Part shown: positions 44,931 through 54,848 of the stretch, piece after piece
Numbering within the stretch: the stretch's first letter is position 1
Layout of the letters: every line of letters begins with the position of its first letter
Source of the DNA: an uncultured Clostridia bacterium
GTDB taxonomy: Bacteria > Bacillota > Clostridia > Christensenellales > UBA3700
Reading direction: 5' to 3'
DNA: 64,000 nucleotides
NCBI GenBank assembly: GCA_947246685.1
Contig: CAMXSN010000005.1
Span: 28,657-92,656 of the forward strand
The notes under the pieces: generated by a model
Told to the model about the DNA's origin: nothing
The model's input: only the letters and a program-made list of their open reading frames with translations
Database searches by the model: none
Translations under genes and position numbers: made by a program

Positions 44931-45001
44931 TTGCCCTTTCTTTTCGCACCGTAGACTTCAACCGAAAAATATTTAGAGTTTACACTCACAAGGAGATAAG
45001 T

Positions 45002-46021
45002 ATGAAAAAATATAACGTAGCCGTTGTAGGCGCAACCGGCATGGTCGGCAACAAGTTTCTCGAAGTATTGACGGAGAAACAACTTCCCGTCGAGAATTAC
45101 TATCTGTTTGCTTCGGCAAAAAGCGCAGGCAAGACGATTGACTTTATGGGCAAACCTCACACCGTCATCGAATTGACGGAAGAAAACGTCAAAGCGCAAA
45201 AAATCGACATTGCTCTTTTCAGCGCAGGCGGTTCTACCAGCGCTAAGTTCGCTCCCGTATTCGCGGCGTGCGGCGCGGTCGTCATCGACAATTCGAGTCA
45301 ATGGAGAATGGATCCCAAAGTTCCTCTCGTCGTACCCGAAGTCAATCCTCAGGATATCGAGTGGCACAACGGCATTATCGCCAACCCAAACTGCTCTACC
45401 ATTCAGGCAATGGTAGCGCTCAAACCTCTCTATGACAAATTCGGCATAAAGAGAGTCGTTTACAGCACTTATCAAGCAGTAAGCGGCGCGGGCGTCGCAG
45501 GATACAACGATCTGCTCGACGGATTAAAAGCATTTGTCAACGGCGAAGATTACGCCACAAAGAAGTTCCCTTATCAGATCGCCAACAACTGTCTTCCCCA
45601 TATAGACGTATTCCTCGACAACGGATACACCAAAGAGGAAGAAAAAATGATTAAGGAAACGAAGAAAATTCTCGGCGACGACAAGATCAAAGTAACAGCT
45701 ACGACGGTCAGAGTTCCCGTGCTCAACTCGCACTCCGAGTCCATCAATGTCGAATTTGAAAAGCCCTGCACAAAAGAAGGTATTATTCAGGCTCTTAAAA
45801 ATCAACAAGGTATCGTGGTCTGCGACGACGTCGCCAACAACGTCTACCCGATGCCTGTAGACAGCACAGGTCACGACGAGGTATACGTAGGACGTATCCG
45901 TATAGACGACACGGTAGAAAGCGGATGCAACTTGTGGGTTGTAGCGGACAATATCCGTAAAGGCGCGGCAAGCAACGCCGTGCAAATTGCGGAATATATG
46001 ATCAAAAACAACAAAATCTAA
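45002..46021 (+). CDS. asd: Aspartate-semialdehyde dehydrogenase
   Basis: A 339-residue NADP-dependent enzyme; AAGGAG precedes the ATG at 45002 (a longer upstream frame overlaps the riboswitch and is rejected). The nucleotide-binding start is YNVAVVGATGMVGNKFLEVL, the catalytic Cys is in NPNCSTIQ (about 128-135), and the active-site His lies in RVPVLNSHSES. It makes aspartate semialdehyde, the branch point to lysine/diaminopimelate, threonine and methionine. It is the first gene under the lysine riboswitch. Confidence 0.97.
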   Translation: MKKYNVAVVGATGMVGNKFLEVLTEKQLPVENYYLFASAKSAGKTIDFMGKPHTVIELTEENVKAQKIDIALFSAGGSTSAKFAPVFAACGAVVIDNSSQWRMDPKVPLVVPEVNPQDIEWHNGIIANPNCSTIQAMVALKPLYDKFGIKRVVYSTYQAVSGAGVAGYNDLLDGLKAFVNGEDYATKKFPYQIANNCLPHIDVFLDNGYTKEEEKMIKETKKILGDDKIKVTATTVRVPVLNSHSESINVEFEKPCTKEGIIQALKNQQGIVVCDDVANNVYPMPVDSTGHDEVYVGRIRIDDTVESGCNLWVVADNIRKGAASNAVQIAEYMIKNNKI

Positions 46022-46027
46022 TTATTT

Positions 46028-46061
46028 TTAACGCGCGCGATTTATTTCCCGCGCGCGTTAA
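46028..46061 (+). promoter_or_regulatory. Very stable GC hairpin between asd and dapA
   Basis: TTAACGCGCGCG (46028-46039) and CGCGCGCGTTAA (46050-46061) form a perfect 12-bp stem with a 10-base loop and no T run. It probably tunes asd against dapA expression or protects the asd mRNA end. Confidence 0.6.
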
Positions 46062-46135
46062 TACAATATTAATGATATAATTAACGAGCTTTTGCCACAA
46101 CGTTCGTTTGGCTAATAGCAGAAAGAAGGTAAAAT

Positions 46136-47017
46136 ATGTTTGAAGGTACATATACGGCGATAATTACCCCGTTCTCAGAGACGGGAGTCGATTACGAAAG
46201 TTTTTCCAAATTAATCGAAAGTCAGATTTCGGGAGGCATCGACGGTCTGGTATTCATCGGCACGACGGGAGAACCCGCGACTATGACGTCCGATGAGAAA
46301 AAGCAACTCAGAGATTTCGCTTTGAAGACGGTCAACCATCGCGTACCGGTGATTTTCGGCACGGGTTGCAACTGCACACTCACCGCCGTAGAAAATTCAA
46401 TCCAGGCGCAACGCGAAGGCGCGGACGGCATATTGGTCGTATCCCCCTATTACAACAAATGCACGCAAGAGGGACTGTATTTGCATTATAAGTCCATTGC
46501 GGACAAATGCACTTTGCCTATGATTATCTACAACGTCCCGGGAAGAACAGGCGTGAATATCCTTCCGGAAACAGCCGGTAGACTTGCGCGCGATATCAAA
46601 AGCATCGTGGGCATCAAAGAGGCTTGCGGCAATTTGGAACAAATTGCAAAGACTGCCCAAGCGATTGCAGGTTCCTCTCTTCAACTGATGAGCGGCGACG
46701 ACAAACTCGCGGTCGATATAGCAAGATTGGGCGGCACCACTCTCATTTCCGTCGCCAGCAACGCTCTTCCCAAAGAATTTGCGCAAATAATGAAATACGC
46801 CAATGCAAAGGATTACGACAGCGCCGACGCTCTGCTCGGAAAATACGACAATCTGATAGATCTGCTATTCAGCGAAGTCAATCCCATACCGATAAAATAC
46901 GCTTGTTCGTTGCTCGGTCTGTGCAAAAATATATTGAGATTGCCGCTTACTCCGATGAGCGAAAGCAAAGCGGCGTTGTTGAAAGAAGAAATGCAAAGAT
47001 TGCAAATTATACGATAA
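46136..47017 (+). CDS. dapA: 4-hydroxy-tetrahydrodipicolinate synthase
   Basis: A 293-residue TIM-barrel aldolase. The GTTGEPATM loop (about 43-51), catalytic Tyr in IIYNVPGRTG (about 133) and Schiff-base Lys in VGIKEACGN (about 161) are all present. It condenses pyruvate with aspartate semialdehyde in the diaminopimelate/lysine pathway. GAAGG precedes the ATG, and 23 bases separate it from dapB. Confidence 0.97.
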   Translation: MFEGTYTAIITPFSETGVDYESFSKLIESQISGGIDGLVFIGTTGEPATMTSDEKKQLRDFALKTVNHRVPVIFGTGCNCTLTAVENSIQAQREGADGILVVSPYYNKCTQEGLYLHYKSIADKCTLPMIIYNVPGRTGVNILPETAGRLARDIKSIVGIKEACGNLEQIAKTAQAIAGSSLQLMSGDDKLAVDIARLGGTTLISVASNALPKEFAQIMKYANAKDYDSADALLGKYDNLIDLLFSEVNPIPIKYACSLLGLCKNILRLPLTPMSESKAALLKEEMQRLQIIR

Positions 47018-47040
47018 ATATCGTAAATACAGGAGTTGTT

Positions 47041-47805
47041 ATGATAAAAGTTTTGATTTGGGGAATAGGAGGCAGAATGGGCAAAAACGTGCTCGAATGT
47101 CTGTCATCTTTTGAAAACGCTCAGTGCGTAGGCGGCGTAGACAAATTCGCCGACAAAAACCTATATTCCGTACCCGTATTCGCCTCGGGAAAAGATATCG
47201 ACGTCGACGCAGACGTGATAATAGATTTTTCACGTCCGGACGCTTTGGACGACATACTCGATTACGCTTTGGCTCATAAATGCGGCATTATGCTTGCCAC
47301 CACGGGTTACAGCGCCCAACAGCAGGCAGCTATAGACAAGGCAAGTCAAAGCATAGCCGTATTTCAATCCAGCAATATGTCCTTGGGCGTAAATCTTTTG
47401 ATAGAACTATGCCGCAAAGCTGCCAATTTTCTCGGCAACGGATTTGAAGTGGAGATAATCGAACAGCATCACAATCAAAAAGTAGATTCCCCGTCCGGCA
47501 CCGCTCTTTCGATAGCGCAAGCAATCAACGAAGAATTCGACAATCAAAAACATTTTGTATACGGCAGACACGACAAGAACTGCAAACGGCAAAACAATGA
47601 GATCGGCGTCCACGCAATACGCGGCGGCACCATTGTGGGCAAACACGACGTCCTGTTTATCGGAAAAGACGAAGTAGTTACGCTTAAGCACGAGGCTCAA
47701 TCGAGAATGGTATTTGCGCAAGGCGCAGTCCGCGCGGCAATCTTTATTTCCGATAAAAAATGCGGTAAATTTTCTATGAAAGAAATGGTTGCCGAAATAT
47801 TGTAA
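47041..47805 (+). CDS. dapB: 4-hydroxy-tetrahydrodipicolinate reductase
   Basis: A 254-residue protein from the ATG at 47041 (GGAG upstream; a longer out-of-phase frame begins inside dapA and is discarded). Rossmann start VLIWGIGGRMGKNVLECL, catalytic block EIIEQHHNQKVDSPSGTAL, and the substrate loop with IGVHAIRGGTIVGKHDV. It reduces the DapA product using NAD(P)H. Last gene of the operon. Confidence 0.97.
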   Translation: MIKVLIWGIGGRMGKNVLECLSSFENAQCVGGVDKFADKNLYSVPVFASGKDIDVDADVIIDFSRPDALDDILDYALAHKCGIMLATTGYSAQQQAAIDKASQSIAVFQSSNMSLGVNLLIELCRKAANFLGNGFEVEIIEQHHNQKVDSPSGTALSIAQAINEEFDNQKHFVYGRHDKNCKRQNNEIGVHAIRGGTIVGKHDVLFIGKDEVVTLKHEAQSRMVFAQGAVRAAIFISDKKCGKFSMKEMVAEIL

Positions 47806-47823
47806 AAACAAATTCAAAACGTT

Positions 47824-47850
47824 AAGAGGACCGACAAGGTCCTCTTTTTC
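47824..47850 (+). terminator. Terminator of the asd-dapA-dapB operon
   Basis: AAGAGGACC/GGTCCTCTT stem with a five-base loop, then TTTTTC. The A-rich left flank allows weaker use on the minus strand as well. Confidence 0.88.
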
Positions 47851-47853
47851 TAT

Positions 47854-48423
47854 CTATTTCTCTGCGAATTCTATTTTTGCAGTCAGTATTTTAAGACCGC
47901 GAAGCTGTTCTTTTCTCAATTGCGGTCTGCGAAAAAAGAATAGATCCACCGACTCCCAAACAAACACCCACGCAACTACGTCCAAAATATTGAGAAATAA
48001 CGGTTTCATCTCCGATTTACTCAGCAATATTGCCACGGCAAACACGGCTATTCCCATTATCAACATTATCATAGACTGCAACGTGTTTTTTCTTACCTCT
48101 CTCGTCTTTTCGAGAAATTCCTGCCTATAATAGTTATGCACCGCTATCTCATATACGGGGCGCTCTTCTTGGCTTATTTCGCTGCCGACAAACGTGATAT
48201 TGAGTTGAGAATCCGCTTTGACGTGTCGGATCGAATGATTGAGAAAGTCAGCGGTCTCCGAGCTTATCAACGGAAGCGAATTGACCGAATACGGCGACAG
48301 AAATCCACTGTCGTCGCTGACGTTGATTTCTATCAAACTGCGACCGTCATCATCTACGGCGACCGCGTTTTCTCTTTCAATACTTTCTGCCAGTTGTTTT
48401 ATCTTTTTGATTTTTTCAAACAT
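47854..48423 (-). CDS. Two-pass membrane protein, unknown function
   Basis: An 189-residue protein. The ATG at 48423 is chosen because CGGAGAG lies just ahead; an upstream ATG at 48441 lacks one. Polar N-terminal 105 residues (LIEINVSDDSGFLSPYSVNS) are followed by two membrane segments near 125-160 and a basic C-terminus (RRPQLRKEQLRGLKILTAK). A possible cytoplasmic sensory region with a membrane hairpin; family not recognised. Confidence 0.6.
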   Translation of the reverse strand: MFEKIKKIKQLAESIERENAVAVDDDGRSLIEINVSDDSGFLSPYSVNSLPLISSETADFLNHSIRHVKADSQLNITFVGSEISQEERPVYEIAVHNYYRQEFLEKTREVRKNTLQSMIMLIMGIAVFAVAILLSKSEMKPLFLNILDVVAWVFVWESVDLFFFRRPQLRKEQLRGLKILTAKIEFAEK

Positions 48424-48509
48424 TTTTCTCTCCGTCGCCATTATTTCAACGCCGCGCGACGCTCCTAAATCACAAATTAATTAAGCCGACAGAACTGCCG
48501 GCTCGAATC

Positions 48510-49058
48510 TTAATTTTTGTTGTTTTTTTCAATACTCAGCTCTTCAAGCGCGTTTTCGTATTTTTTATTGAGTTGAGCTACCGCTTCTCTGTTGTCGAGA
48601 TGCATTTGCATCAGATCGCAATCCAATATACTTTTTCCTTTATAAGTCTTGATGGGAAATTCCCCTACGACTTTCAACGTAAGCACTTCATACCAATTAA
48701 ATTGACTTGGGCTTTGACATTTAATCTGTTTCCCCTCATACTCATAGCTGTATTCTATGTAATACACGGCGACCTTTCCCGAAGTCTTGACGGTATTGTA
48801 CGATAAAAACTTAGCGGTCGTTCGCTCTCCCAAAGTTTCTATCTTCTCATCTTGTTTGATCTTGACTATTCTCAAGACCGCGGCAACCGTCAGTACGACG
48901 CCGGCCGCCAACGTCAATGCCGACACAACGTAGCTTGCAATGCTCTTGTTGTCGGTAAAATACCTATAATACACCAACAGCACTATGCCCAAAACAACAA
49001 CTATGCTGCCGAATATAGCGGGCTTAATTACGTTGTCTTTAGCGTTAAGCTTTTTCAT
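48510..49058 (-). CDS. Membrane protein with DUF3592-like domain
   Basis: An 182-residue protein with two adjacent N-terminal membrane segments (about 12-31 and 42-63). A beta-rich domain follows (ERTTAKFLSYNTVKTSGKVA, then YYIEYSYEYEGKQIKCQSPS), with the strand pattern of DUF3592 domains but not closely related to the ICE array at 14-20 kb. It overlaps none of its neighbours but is one base from the zinc-ribbon gene, so it is co-transcribed with the rpoD-region operon. Confidence 0.6.
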   Translation of the reverse strand: MKKLNAKDNVIKPAIFGSIVVVLGIVLLVYYRYFTDNKSIASYVVSALTLAAGVVLTVAAVLRIVKIKQDEKIETLGERTTAKFLSYNTVKTSGKVAVYYIEYSYEYEGKQIKCQSPSQFNWYEVLTLKVVGEFPIKTYKGKSILDCDLMQMHLDNREAVAQLNKKYENALEELSIEKNNKN

Positions 49059-49059
49059 A

Positions 49060-49767
49060 TCAATCCTTGTTGTAGATTATTCTGCCGCAGTTGGGGCATT
49101 CCTGAATTTTTCTTCCCTCGCCGAGTTTGTTGATGATATCGCTTGCAATCTCCATTCCGCAACCTCCGCAACTCGACGGCTTGATAAACGGCACAAACAC
49201 AGGTCTCTTCTTGTTTGCCCTCACTTTCTTATATCTGTCGAGCAATTCGATATCGACGCCTTTTTCCAAATCTTTAAGCTCTTTCATTATAGCTCCCGCT
49301 TCCACGGACTTTTCCTTTTTGAGCGCATTGAAATCCTCGGTGTATTTTCTGTAACTCTTTGACGAATTGCCAGCCTGCTCGTATTCTTTTCTCTGCTTGA
49401 CGTTCAAATCGGAAAGTTCCTTATTGCATCTTGAAGTCTCACGCTCGATTTCGTCGAGTTTCTGCTCCAATTTCTCAAGTTGTTTTGAATAATACTCCAG
49501 TTGTTTTTCATCGCAATCGGCAATATCGTCGGACGTTATTTCATCGATCTGTTTGCTGACTTCTTCAAACGCCGCCATCATTTTCTTAACGCATTCGATA
49601 TCGCTCTCGGCGTTTTCGTTCATTCTCGTCAGCGCGTCGAAAGACTGCTTCGTAGCGTTTTGGAAATAAATCATCTTTTTTGCGGTATCGCTGGACTTCA
49701 GCTCGTTTTCCAATTTAATCAACTTCATATCCGCTTCCTGATACTGCAAAATCTTATCTATACTCAT
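49060..49767 (-). CDS. Coiled-coil protein with C4 zinc ribbon
   Basis: A 235-residue protein with AAGGAG upstream. Most of it is a long antiparallel coiled coil (about 5-170, rich in Glu/Lys/Gln). The C-terminus is a zinc ribbon: SCGGCGME and ECPNCGRIIY. This is the widespread DUF164-type family, common next to the Nif3 gene in Firmicutes. Biochemical role unclear; nucleic-acid binding has been proposed. Confidence 0.85.
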   Translation of the reverse strand: MSIDKILQYQEADMKLIKLENELKSSDTAKKMIYFQNATKQSFDALTRMNENAESDIECVKKMMAAFEEVSKQIDEITSDDIADCDEKQLEYYSKQLEKLEQKLDEIERETSRCNKELSDLNVKQRKEYEQAGNSSKSYRKYTEDFNALKKEKSVEAGAIMKELKDLEKGVDIELLDRYKKVRANKKRPVFVPFIKPSSCGGCGMEIASDIINKLGEGRKIQECPNCGRIIYNKD

Positions 49768-49799
49768 ATTTTACTCCTTTTCCACTCGCGTGGCTTTGT

Positions 49800-50555
49800 T
49801 TACTTAATATTTTTATACGGGTTAACGTCTTTATCGCTGACATAAGCGATATCTTTATATCCGCTAAGCCATGACATAAAAATGTCTTTGCAGAAAATTT
49901 CGCTGTCATAATGACCTACGTCTATCAGTCCAAGCAAATAGTCTTGCGCTTTAAGCGCTATCGACAGCTTGCTCTCTCCGCCTATTATACAGTCGACGCC
50001 GTTTGCTTTTGCATATTCGACGAGTTCGTCGTCTCTGCCGCCTGCTCCCGTACACAGCGCGACTTTTCTGATTATCTTACTGCCGTCTCCCACAAATTTG
50101 ACGTTGCCGTCATTTAGTTTTTTTGACACTTCGCAAGCAAATCGTTCAAGCGTAATCGGCTCGATAACTCCCTCTCTTGCGCAACCGTCTATAATTTTAA
50201 CTTCTTTCATTCCCAAGATTTCTGCGACGTAATCGTTCAGTCCGCCTTCGCAGCAATCCAGATTTGTGTGACAGCTGTATAAATTGATATCTTTTGCCTT
50301 CGCTCTTCGGATAATGCTCTGCGAATAACTATCTATCTCTTCGCCGAATATCGACGGATGATGAGAAATAAGCAGATTACATTTTTTTTGTTCGCATTCG
50401 TCAAGCGTCGCATAGGTAACGTTCTGCGCGAGCAATATACCTGTGACTTCGGCGTTTTCATCCCCCGAGTTCAAACCCGCGCTGTCAAAATCCAATGCAA
50501 GAGACAGAGGAGCTTTCATTTCGATAATGCGTATTATATCCTTAACTCTCGTCAT
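49800..50555 (-). CDS. Nif3-like dinuclear metal protein
   Basis: A 251-residue protein of the Nif3/YqfO family in its short form (no CutA-like insert). Metal ligands are visible in LISHHPSIF (about 58-66), LYSCHTNLDC (about 93-102) and DVGHYDSEIF near 217. The family is annotated as GTP cyclohydrolase I type 2-like, but its in vivo role is uncertain. It follows trmK by one base, the usual Firmicute arrangement. Confidence 0.92.
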   Translation of the reverse strand: MTRVKDIIRIIEMKAPLSLALDFDSAGLNSGDENAEVTGILLAQNVTYATLDECEQKKCNLLISHHPSIFGEEIDSYSQSIIRRAKAKDINLYSCHTNLDCCEGGLNDYVAEILGMKEVKIIDGCAREGVIEPITLERFACEVSKKLNDGNVKFVGDGSKIIRKVALCTGAGGRDDELVEYAKANGVDCIIGGESKLSIALKAQDYLLGLIDVGHYDSEIFCKDIFMSWLSGYKDIAYVSDKDVNPYKNIK

Positions 50556-50556
50556 A

Positions 50557-51204
50557 TTACCACAACTCCGACATTTTTTTTAGCAATGCCGCCTGCGAAC
50601 TCTTATCTTCGTATTCGGCAAGTCTTTCGGCTTTTTTTTGAAGATATCTTACATACGACTTATAATCTTCGCTATCGGGACTGTTTTTACCGAGATAAAG
50701 TTCTTTGGCAGACAATCGGCAATCTTTACCGCTGTGAGCAAAGGCGACAATTATATCATAGAATTTACCGTTTTCGCACACGACGAAATCTTTATCTATA
50801 AAAATTCCGTTTTCGCTGAGATATTCTCTCAATTCTATACTGTTGCGATGCGCTACGAGAATAAGTCTTTTTATACCTTTAGGCATACGCGACAGAATAT
50901 TCATTATCTCGTTGCCGCCCATTCCGGCAACAACAGCGCAATCGACTTCGTTGTCACCGACAAGAGCAAAGCCGTCGCAACAGCGAAATTGCGCATTCTC
51001 AATTCCGAGACTTTCGGCAAGCTGCCTTGCCTTATCGAGCGACGGCGAAGAAATATCGCAAGCTATAGCTTTTTGCACACGTCCTTCGATGAGAGACGCC
51101 GCCGTCACTTTGCCGTGATCGCAACCAATATCGGCGAGTGCGTCTCCTTGCACGTTGTCGACCACCGCGCGCAGTCTCCGCCCCAATTTAATACTTTTCA
51201 TCAA
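50557..51204 (-). CDS. trmK: tRNA (adenine(22)-N1)-methyltransferase
   Basis: A 215-residue SAM enzyme. Motif I is [20 protein letters not shown] (about 20-40); the region [20 protein letters not shown] is characteristic of TrmK. A C-terminal coiled coil follows ([18 protein letters not shown]). It methylates A22 of certain tRNAs. Its start overlaps the end of rpoD by four bases, matching the conserved dnaG-rpoD-trmK order. Confidence 0.94.
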   Translation of the reverse strand: MMKSIKLGRRLRAVVDNVQGDALADIGCDHGKVTAASLIEGRVQKAIACDISSPSLDKARQLAESLGIENAQFRCCDGFALVGDNEVDCAVVAGMGGNEIMNILSRMPKGIKRLILVAHRNSIELREYLSENGIFIDKDFVVCENGKFYDIIVAFAHSGKDCRLSAKELYLGKNSPDSEDYKSYVRYLQKKAERLAEYEDKSSQAALLKKMSELW

Positions 51205-52298
51205 ACTTTGCCGATATAATCTTTGAGCTTTTTCGTGCGATTGGGATGACGCAGTTTCCTCAAAGCCTTCGCTTCGATCTGTCTTATACGCTCTCTCGTA
51301 ACGTTGAATTCTCTTCCGACCTCTTCCAAAGTCTTCGGACGGGAATCGTCAAGTCCGTATCTCTTTCTTATGACTTCGTTTTCTCTTGGAGTCAGCGAAC
51401 TGAGCACTTCGAGCAAATGTTCCTTGAGCATACGCGTCTCTGCCTTTTCCGCGGGAGACGCCGAAGTGTTGTCCTCAATGAAGTCTCCGAGATGGCTGTC
51501 TTCTTCTTCGCCGATAGGTTTCTCCAAAGATACGGGATCCTGAGCAATCTTTTGAATTTCTATTACCTTTTCTTCGGTAATACCCATCTTCTCGGCTATC
51601 TCTGCCGTTGTGGGTTCTCTGCCCAAAGTCTGCAAAAGCTGTCTGGACACTCTGCCCGTCTTGTTGATGGTCTCGACCATATGCACGGGGATTCTTATCG
51701 TCCTTGCCTGATCTGCTATAGCTCTTGTTATAGACTGTTTGATCCACCAAGTTGCGTAGGTGGAGAATTTGAACCCTTTGGTATAGTCGAATTTTTCTAC
51801 GGCTTTCATAAGACCGAGATTGCCCTCTTGAATCAGGTCGAGGAACTGCATACCTCTGCCCACGTATCTCTTAGCTATGGATACGACAAGCCTGAGATTG
51901 GCTTCGCTAAGTCTGTTTTTGGCGCTCACATCACCCTCGCTCATTCTTCTTGCAAGATCTTTTTCTTCATCCGATTTGAGAAGAGGAACCTGTCCGATAT
52001 CTTTGAGATACATCTTGACGGAATCGTCTGTCGTTGCGTCGATACTGTCGAAAGATATTTCCTTGATATCTTCGCTTTCTTCTTCCTGAATTTCCACTCC
52101 CTGCTGTTTGAGTATCTCAAACACGAGACTGGTCTCGTCAGGTTGAAGAGCGAGCTTGTCCGACAGTTTCTCAAATTCGGACATAGTCATCACTTTGTCC
52201 TTATAGCCGGAAGCTATCTTCTTGGCCTCGTTTTTGATTTTTTCTTCTCTCTGAAGAACTTTTTCGTTTACTTCGCTCTCCATCTTTTCTTCGTTCAT
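51201..52298 (-). CDS. rpoD: Primary sigma factor (sigma-70/SigA)
   Basis: A 365-residue principal sigma factor; GGAGG precedes the ATG at 52298. Region 1.1-like N-terminus, region 1.2 [17 protein letters not shown], region 2 ([20 protein letters not shown], then [20 protein letters not shown]), region 3, and region 4 helix-turn-helix [20 protein letters not shown]. It directs RNA polymerase to the TTGACA/TATAAT promoters seen across the window. The C-terminus ends in [16 protein letters not shown]. Confidence 0.98.
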   Translation of the reverse strand: MNEEKMESEVNEKVLQREEKIKNEAKKIASGYKDKVMTMSEFEKLSDKLALQPDETSLVFEILKQQGVEIQEEESEDIKEISFDSIDATTDDSVKMYLKDIGQVPLLKSDEEKDLARRMSEGDVSAKNRLSEANLRLVVSIAKRYVGRGMQFLDLIQEGNLGLMKAVEKFDYTKGFKFSTYATWWIKQSITRAIADQARTIRIPVHMVETINKTGRVSRQLLQTLGREPTTAEIAEKMGITEEKVIEIQKIAQDPVSLEKPIGEEEDSHLGDFIEDNTSASPAEKAETRMLKEHLLEVLSSLTPRENEVIRKRYGLDDSRPKTLEEVGREFNVTRERIRQIEAKALRKLRHPNRTKKLKDYIGKV

Positions 52299-52330
52299 AA
52301 AACCTCCGAATTATCTGCTTTTGTCAAATG

Positions 52331-54067
52331 CTATTTTTTTAGATTATCCTGCGCAAGCTGACTTATCATTATGAATCTGGCTTCATCGTCGGTCTCTTTG
52401 TCAATGTCGTGAGTCAAAGCCCTCTTCCTCTTCTTTTTGCCGTCGGATATAATCTTTTTAATGCAATCTTCAAAATATTTGTTAGCGATTTCATCGCTTA
52501 CTTTACTTCCTTCGTCGAGCAAAGCGCGCACCTCAGCGTTGCCGTCCTCATACGTCAGCAACTCTTCTATCGTATTGCCACCGCTCGATTTTTTTGCTCT
52601 GTATACGTCGTACAGCGCCCTCTGATTGGCGTCGGTGATATACTGCGACAAGTCTATATCGCAAGATACGTTTTCCACTCCTCCGAAAAGTCCGTACAAC
52701 GCGTACCTCACGGCTTTGTCAAATGCCGACGTCGCTAGCTTTGCGGTTTGCGGTTTGACTGCCGCCGCGGGACTTTCGCTCACGGCAAACTGTCTTTTCA
52801 ACGTATCAGAAGATAGAGACGTCTGCTTGGACACGTAATCGATATATGCGTCAATCATCGCGGGATCCTGCAACACCTTGATTACCTTCATTGCCTCTAC
52901 GGCATATTTGCCTTTTTCCTGAGGCGAAGTCAAATCATAGTTTTTTGCAATCGTCAACAGCTTGTGTTCAAACAACGGCTTTGCATTAATAAGCAATTTG
53001 AGATAACTGTCCTTGCCGTATTTTCTCACGTATTCGTCGGGATCCAAATTGTCGGGCAAGCTGACAACACGCACGTCCAATCCTTGATTATAAAGTATGT
53101 CCAGCCCTCTCATTGTGGCTTTCTGTCCCGCTCCGTCGCCGTCATAGCATATTATGACTTTATTGACGTATCTGCCGACGAGTTTTGCCTGCTCCTGCGT
53201 AAGCGAGGTACCCATAGACGCAATTGCGTTTTTTATACCGCTCTGATAGAGCGATATAACGTCCATATATCCCTCAACCATTATCAGTTCGGTGACGTTG
53301 GTCTCTAATTTAAGCCTTTTGACGGAATGCTGACCGAATATCTCTTTCGACTTGTTGAACAATATTGTGTCGCGCGTATTCTTATATTTCGGCAAACTGT
53401 CGTCGAGCACTCTTCCGCCGAATGCAACGACCTGTTTGAGATTGTTAATTATCGGCACCATAAGTCTTCCCGCCATCGTATCGACCGCGCTGCCGAATGA
53501 ATTGATATCGACAAGTCCCGCCTCCTGCATTTGCTCTTTTGTATAGCCTTTGGAGTTCAAATACGCGACCAGCTGATTTCTGCCGATAGAATACCCCATG
53601 CCGAATATAGTCGCCGTCTGCATGCTTATTCCGCGTTTTGCGAGATATTCTCTTGCGCTCTTGCCCGAATCGGAAATGAGATTTGCGTGAAAATACGACG
53701 CCGTTTCTCTCATCATTTCAAAGAGCTTGTCCTTATGCTTTTTGAGCGCGCCGCCATTGTCACCGCCGGAAAAATCAGGCATGGTAATATGATACTTATC
53801 AGCTATGATTTTTAGCGCGCCCATAAAGTCAGTATGCTCTATTCCCTGAACGAAACTTATCGCGTCGCCGCCCTCTCCGCAACCGAAGCAATGGTACGTC
53901 TGCCTATCCTCGCTTATACAAAACGACGGCGTCTTCTCATGATGAAACGGACAGCAAGCCCACTTCCTGCTGCCTTTAACTTCCAGCGATACGTACGGCG
54001 ATACAATTTCGGTTATGCTTATTCTTGACTTTAATTTTTCCAGCCATTCGGAAAAGACTTCCGCCAT
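52331..54067 (-). CDS. dnaG: DNA primase
   Basis: A 578-residue primase with GAGG before the ATG. N-terminal zinc domain: CPFHHEKTPSFCISEDRQTY and HCFGCGEGGDAISFV (C-H-C-C ligands). RNA polymerase core with MGYSIGRNQLVAYLNSKGYT. Toprim motifs are MVEGYMDVI and CYDGDGAGQKAT. The C-terminal DnaB-interaction region (about 440-578) ends with DIDKETDDEARFIMISQLAQ. It makes primers for lagging-strand synthesis and heads the rpoD operon. Confidence 0.97.
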   Translation of the reverse strand: MAEVFSEWLEKLKSRISITEIVSPYVSLEVKGSRKWACCPFHHEKTPSFCISEDRQTYHCFGCGEGGDAISFVQGIEHTDFMGALKIIADKYHITMPDFSGGDNGGALKKHKDKLFEMMRETASYFHANLISDSGKSAREYLAKRGISMQTATIFGMGYSIGRNQLVAYLNSKGYTKEQMQEAGLVDINSFGSAVDTMAGRLMVPIINNLKQVVAFGGRVLDDSLPKYKNTRDTILFNKSKEIFGQHSVKRLKLETNVTELIMVEGYMDVISLYQSGIKNAIASMGTSLTQEQAKLVGRYVNKVIICYDGDGAGQKATMRGLDILYNQGLDVRVVSLPDNLDPDEYVRKYGKDSYLKLLINAKPLFEHKLLTIAKNYDLTSPQEKGKYAVEAMKVIKVLQDPAMIDAYIDYVSKQTSLSSDTLKRQFAVSESPAAAVKPQTAKLATSAFDKAVRYALYGLFGGVENVSCDIDLSQYITDANQRALYDVYRAKKSSGGNTIEELLTYEDGNAEVRALLDEGSKVSDEIANKYFEDCIKKIISDGKKKRKRALTHDIDKETDDEARFIMISQLAQDNLKK

Positions 54068-54848
54068 TATCGCCGCACCTCTCTTTTAGCATTCACTATA
54101 TTATACGACACTTTTTTATTTTTTCCTATATAAATATTATAATATTTTATAAAATTTAAGCTATATTACAATAATTTTGCAAATTAACGTGCAATTTCGT
54201 ATATAAAACAAAAAGGTCGCCGACGTTTTATCGCCCAGCAACCGTAATTAGCACGTATTTCTTAAAGTTCTTCATCTCGCTCAAATTAAAATGCCGCCAC
54301 GCTCGCATTTAGGCGGACTTTGTTAAGCGGTTGAGCTGCTGACGCGATTGACGTTAATAGCATAACGTAGCAATCGCTATACCGTTTTGATAAAGAAGTA
54401 AAACGGATGAGATTCTTCGACTACGCTCAGAATGACATTAGTATCTATTTGCAAGTTTAACTATGTTTGTTATTCTCTTACTAAGATACTTAACTAAAAA
54501 GTTCTGTCATATTGAGCGGAGCGACAGCGCAGTCGAAATATCTCATCCGCTTATCCCATACTCTGTCTCGAGCGCAAAGATTAGTCCTATATCGCCCCGT
54601 GCGACGGTAACCGAGCGGTGAGCGTACTTTAATTATTATCCTATTATTTGCAATTATCTCTCGAGCGCGGATAGTGGTGTGATTAGGGCTAAACTAATCA
54701 ATCTCACTCTGTCTCGAGCGCGGAGATTAGTTCTATATCACACCGTGCGACGGTAACCGAGCGGTGAGCATACTCTCCGTACGTGACCCCGAGGGCATCC
54801 CAGTCGTTAGGTGCGATAGAGGGCTGATATACGCGCTCGGTCACCTAC
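54068..54848. repeat. Intergenic region with a dispersed non-coding repeat, copy 1
   Basis: No gene was found in this 781-base gap. From about 54277 it matches the right edge of the window (from about 63645): ATGCCGC...GCGG near 54291, AAGATACTTAACTAA, GTCATATTGAGCGGAGC, CAGTCGAAATATCTCATCCG and GTGCGACGGTAACCGAGCGG. Within it, a unit of about 67 bp occurs twice (54551-54617 and 54707-54773). CGGATGAGATTCTTCGACT (54400) and the inverted AGTCGAAATATCTCATCCG (54525) form terminal-inverted-repeat-like arms. No transposase is encoded. Confidence 0.75.

Noticed and set aside
44879..45001. Upstream extension of asd from 44879
   Set aside because: It overlaps the riboswitch terminator; the ATG at 45002 has AAGGAG and matches the normal family start.
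44843..45475. Minus-strand frame antisense to asd
   Set aside because: Composition and lack of any motif mark it as a shadow of the conserved asd gene and riboswitch.
46624..47040. Upstream extension of dapB within dapA
   Set aside because: It is an out-of-phase frame inside dapA with no family similarity; dapB begins at 47041 with its Rossmann motif.
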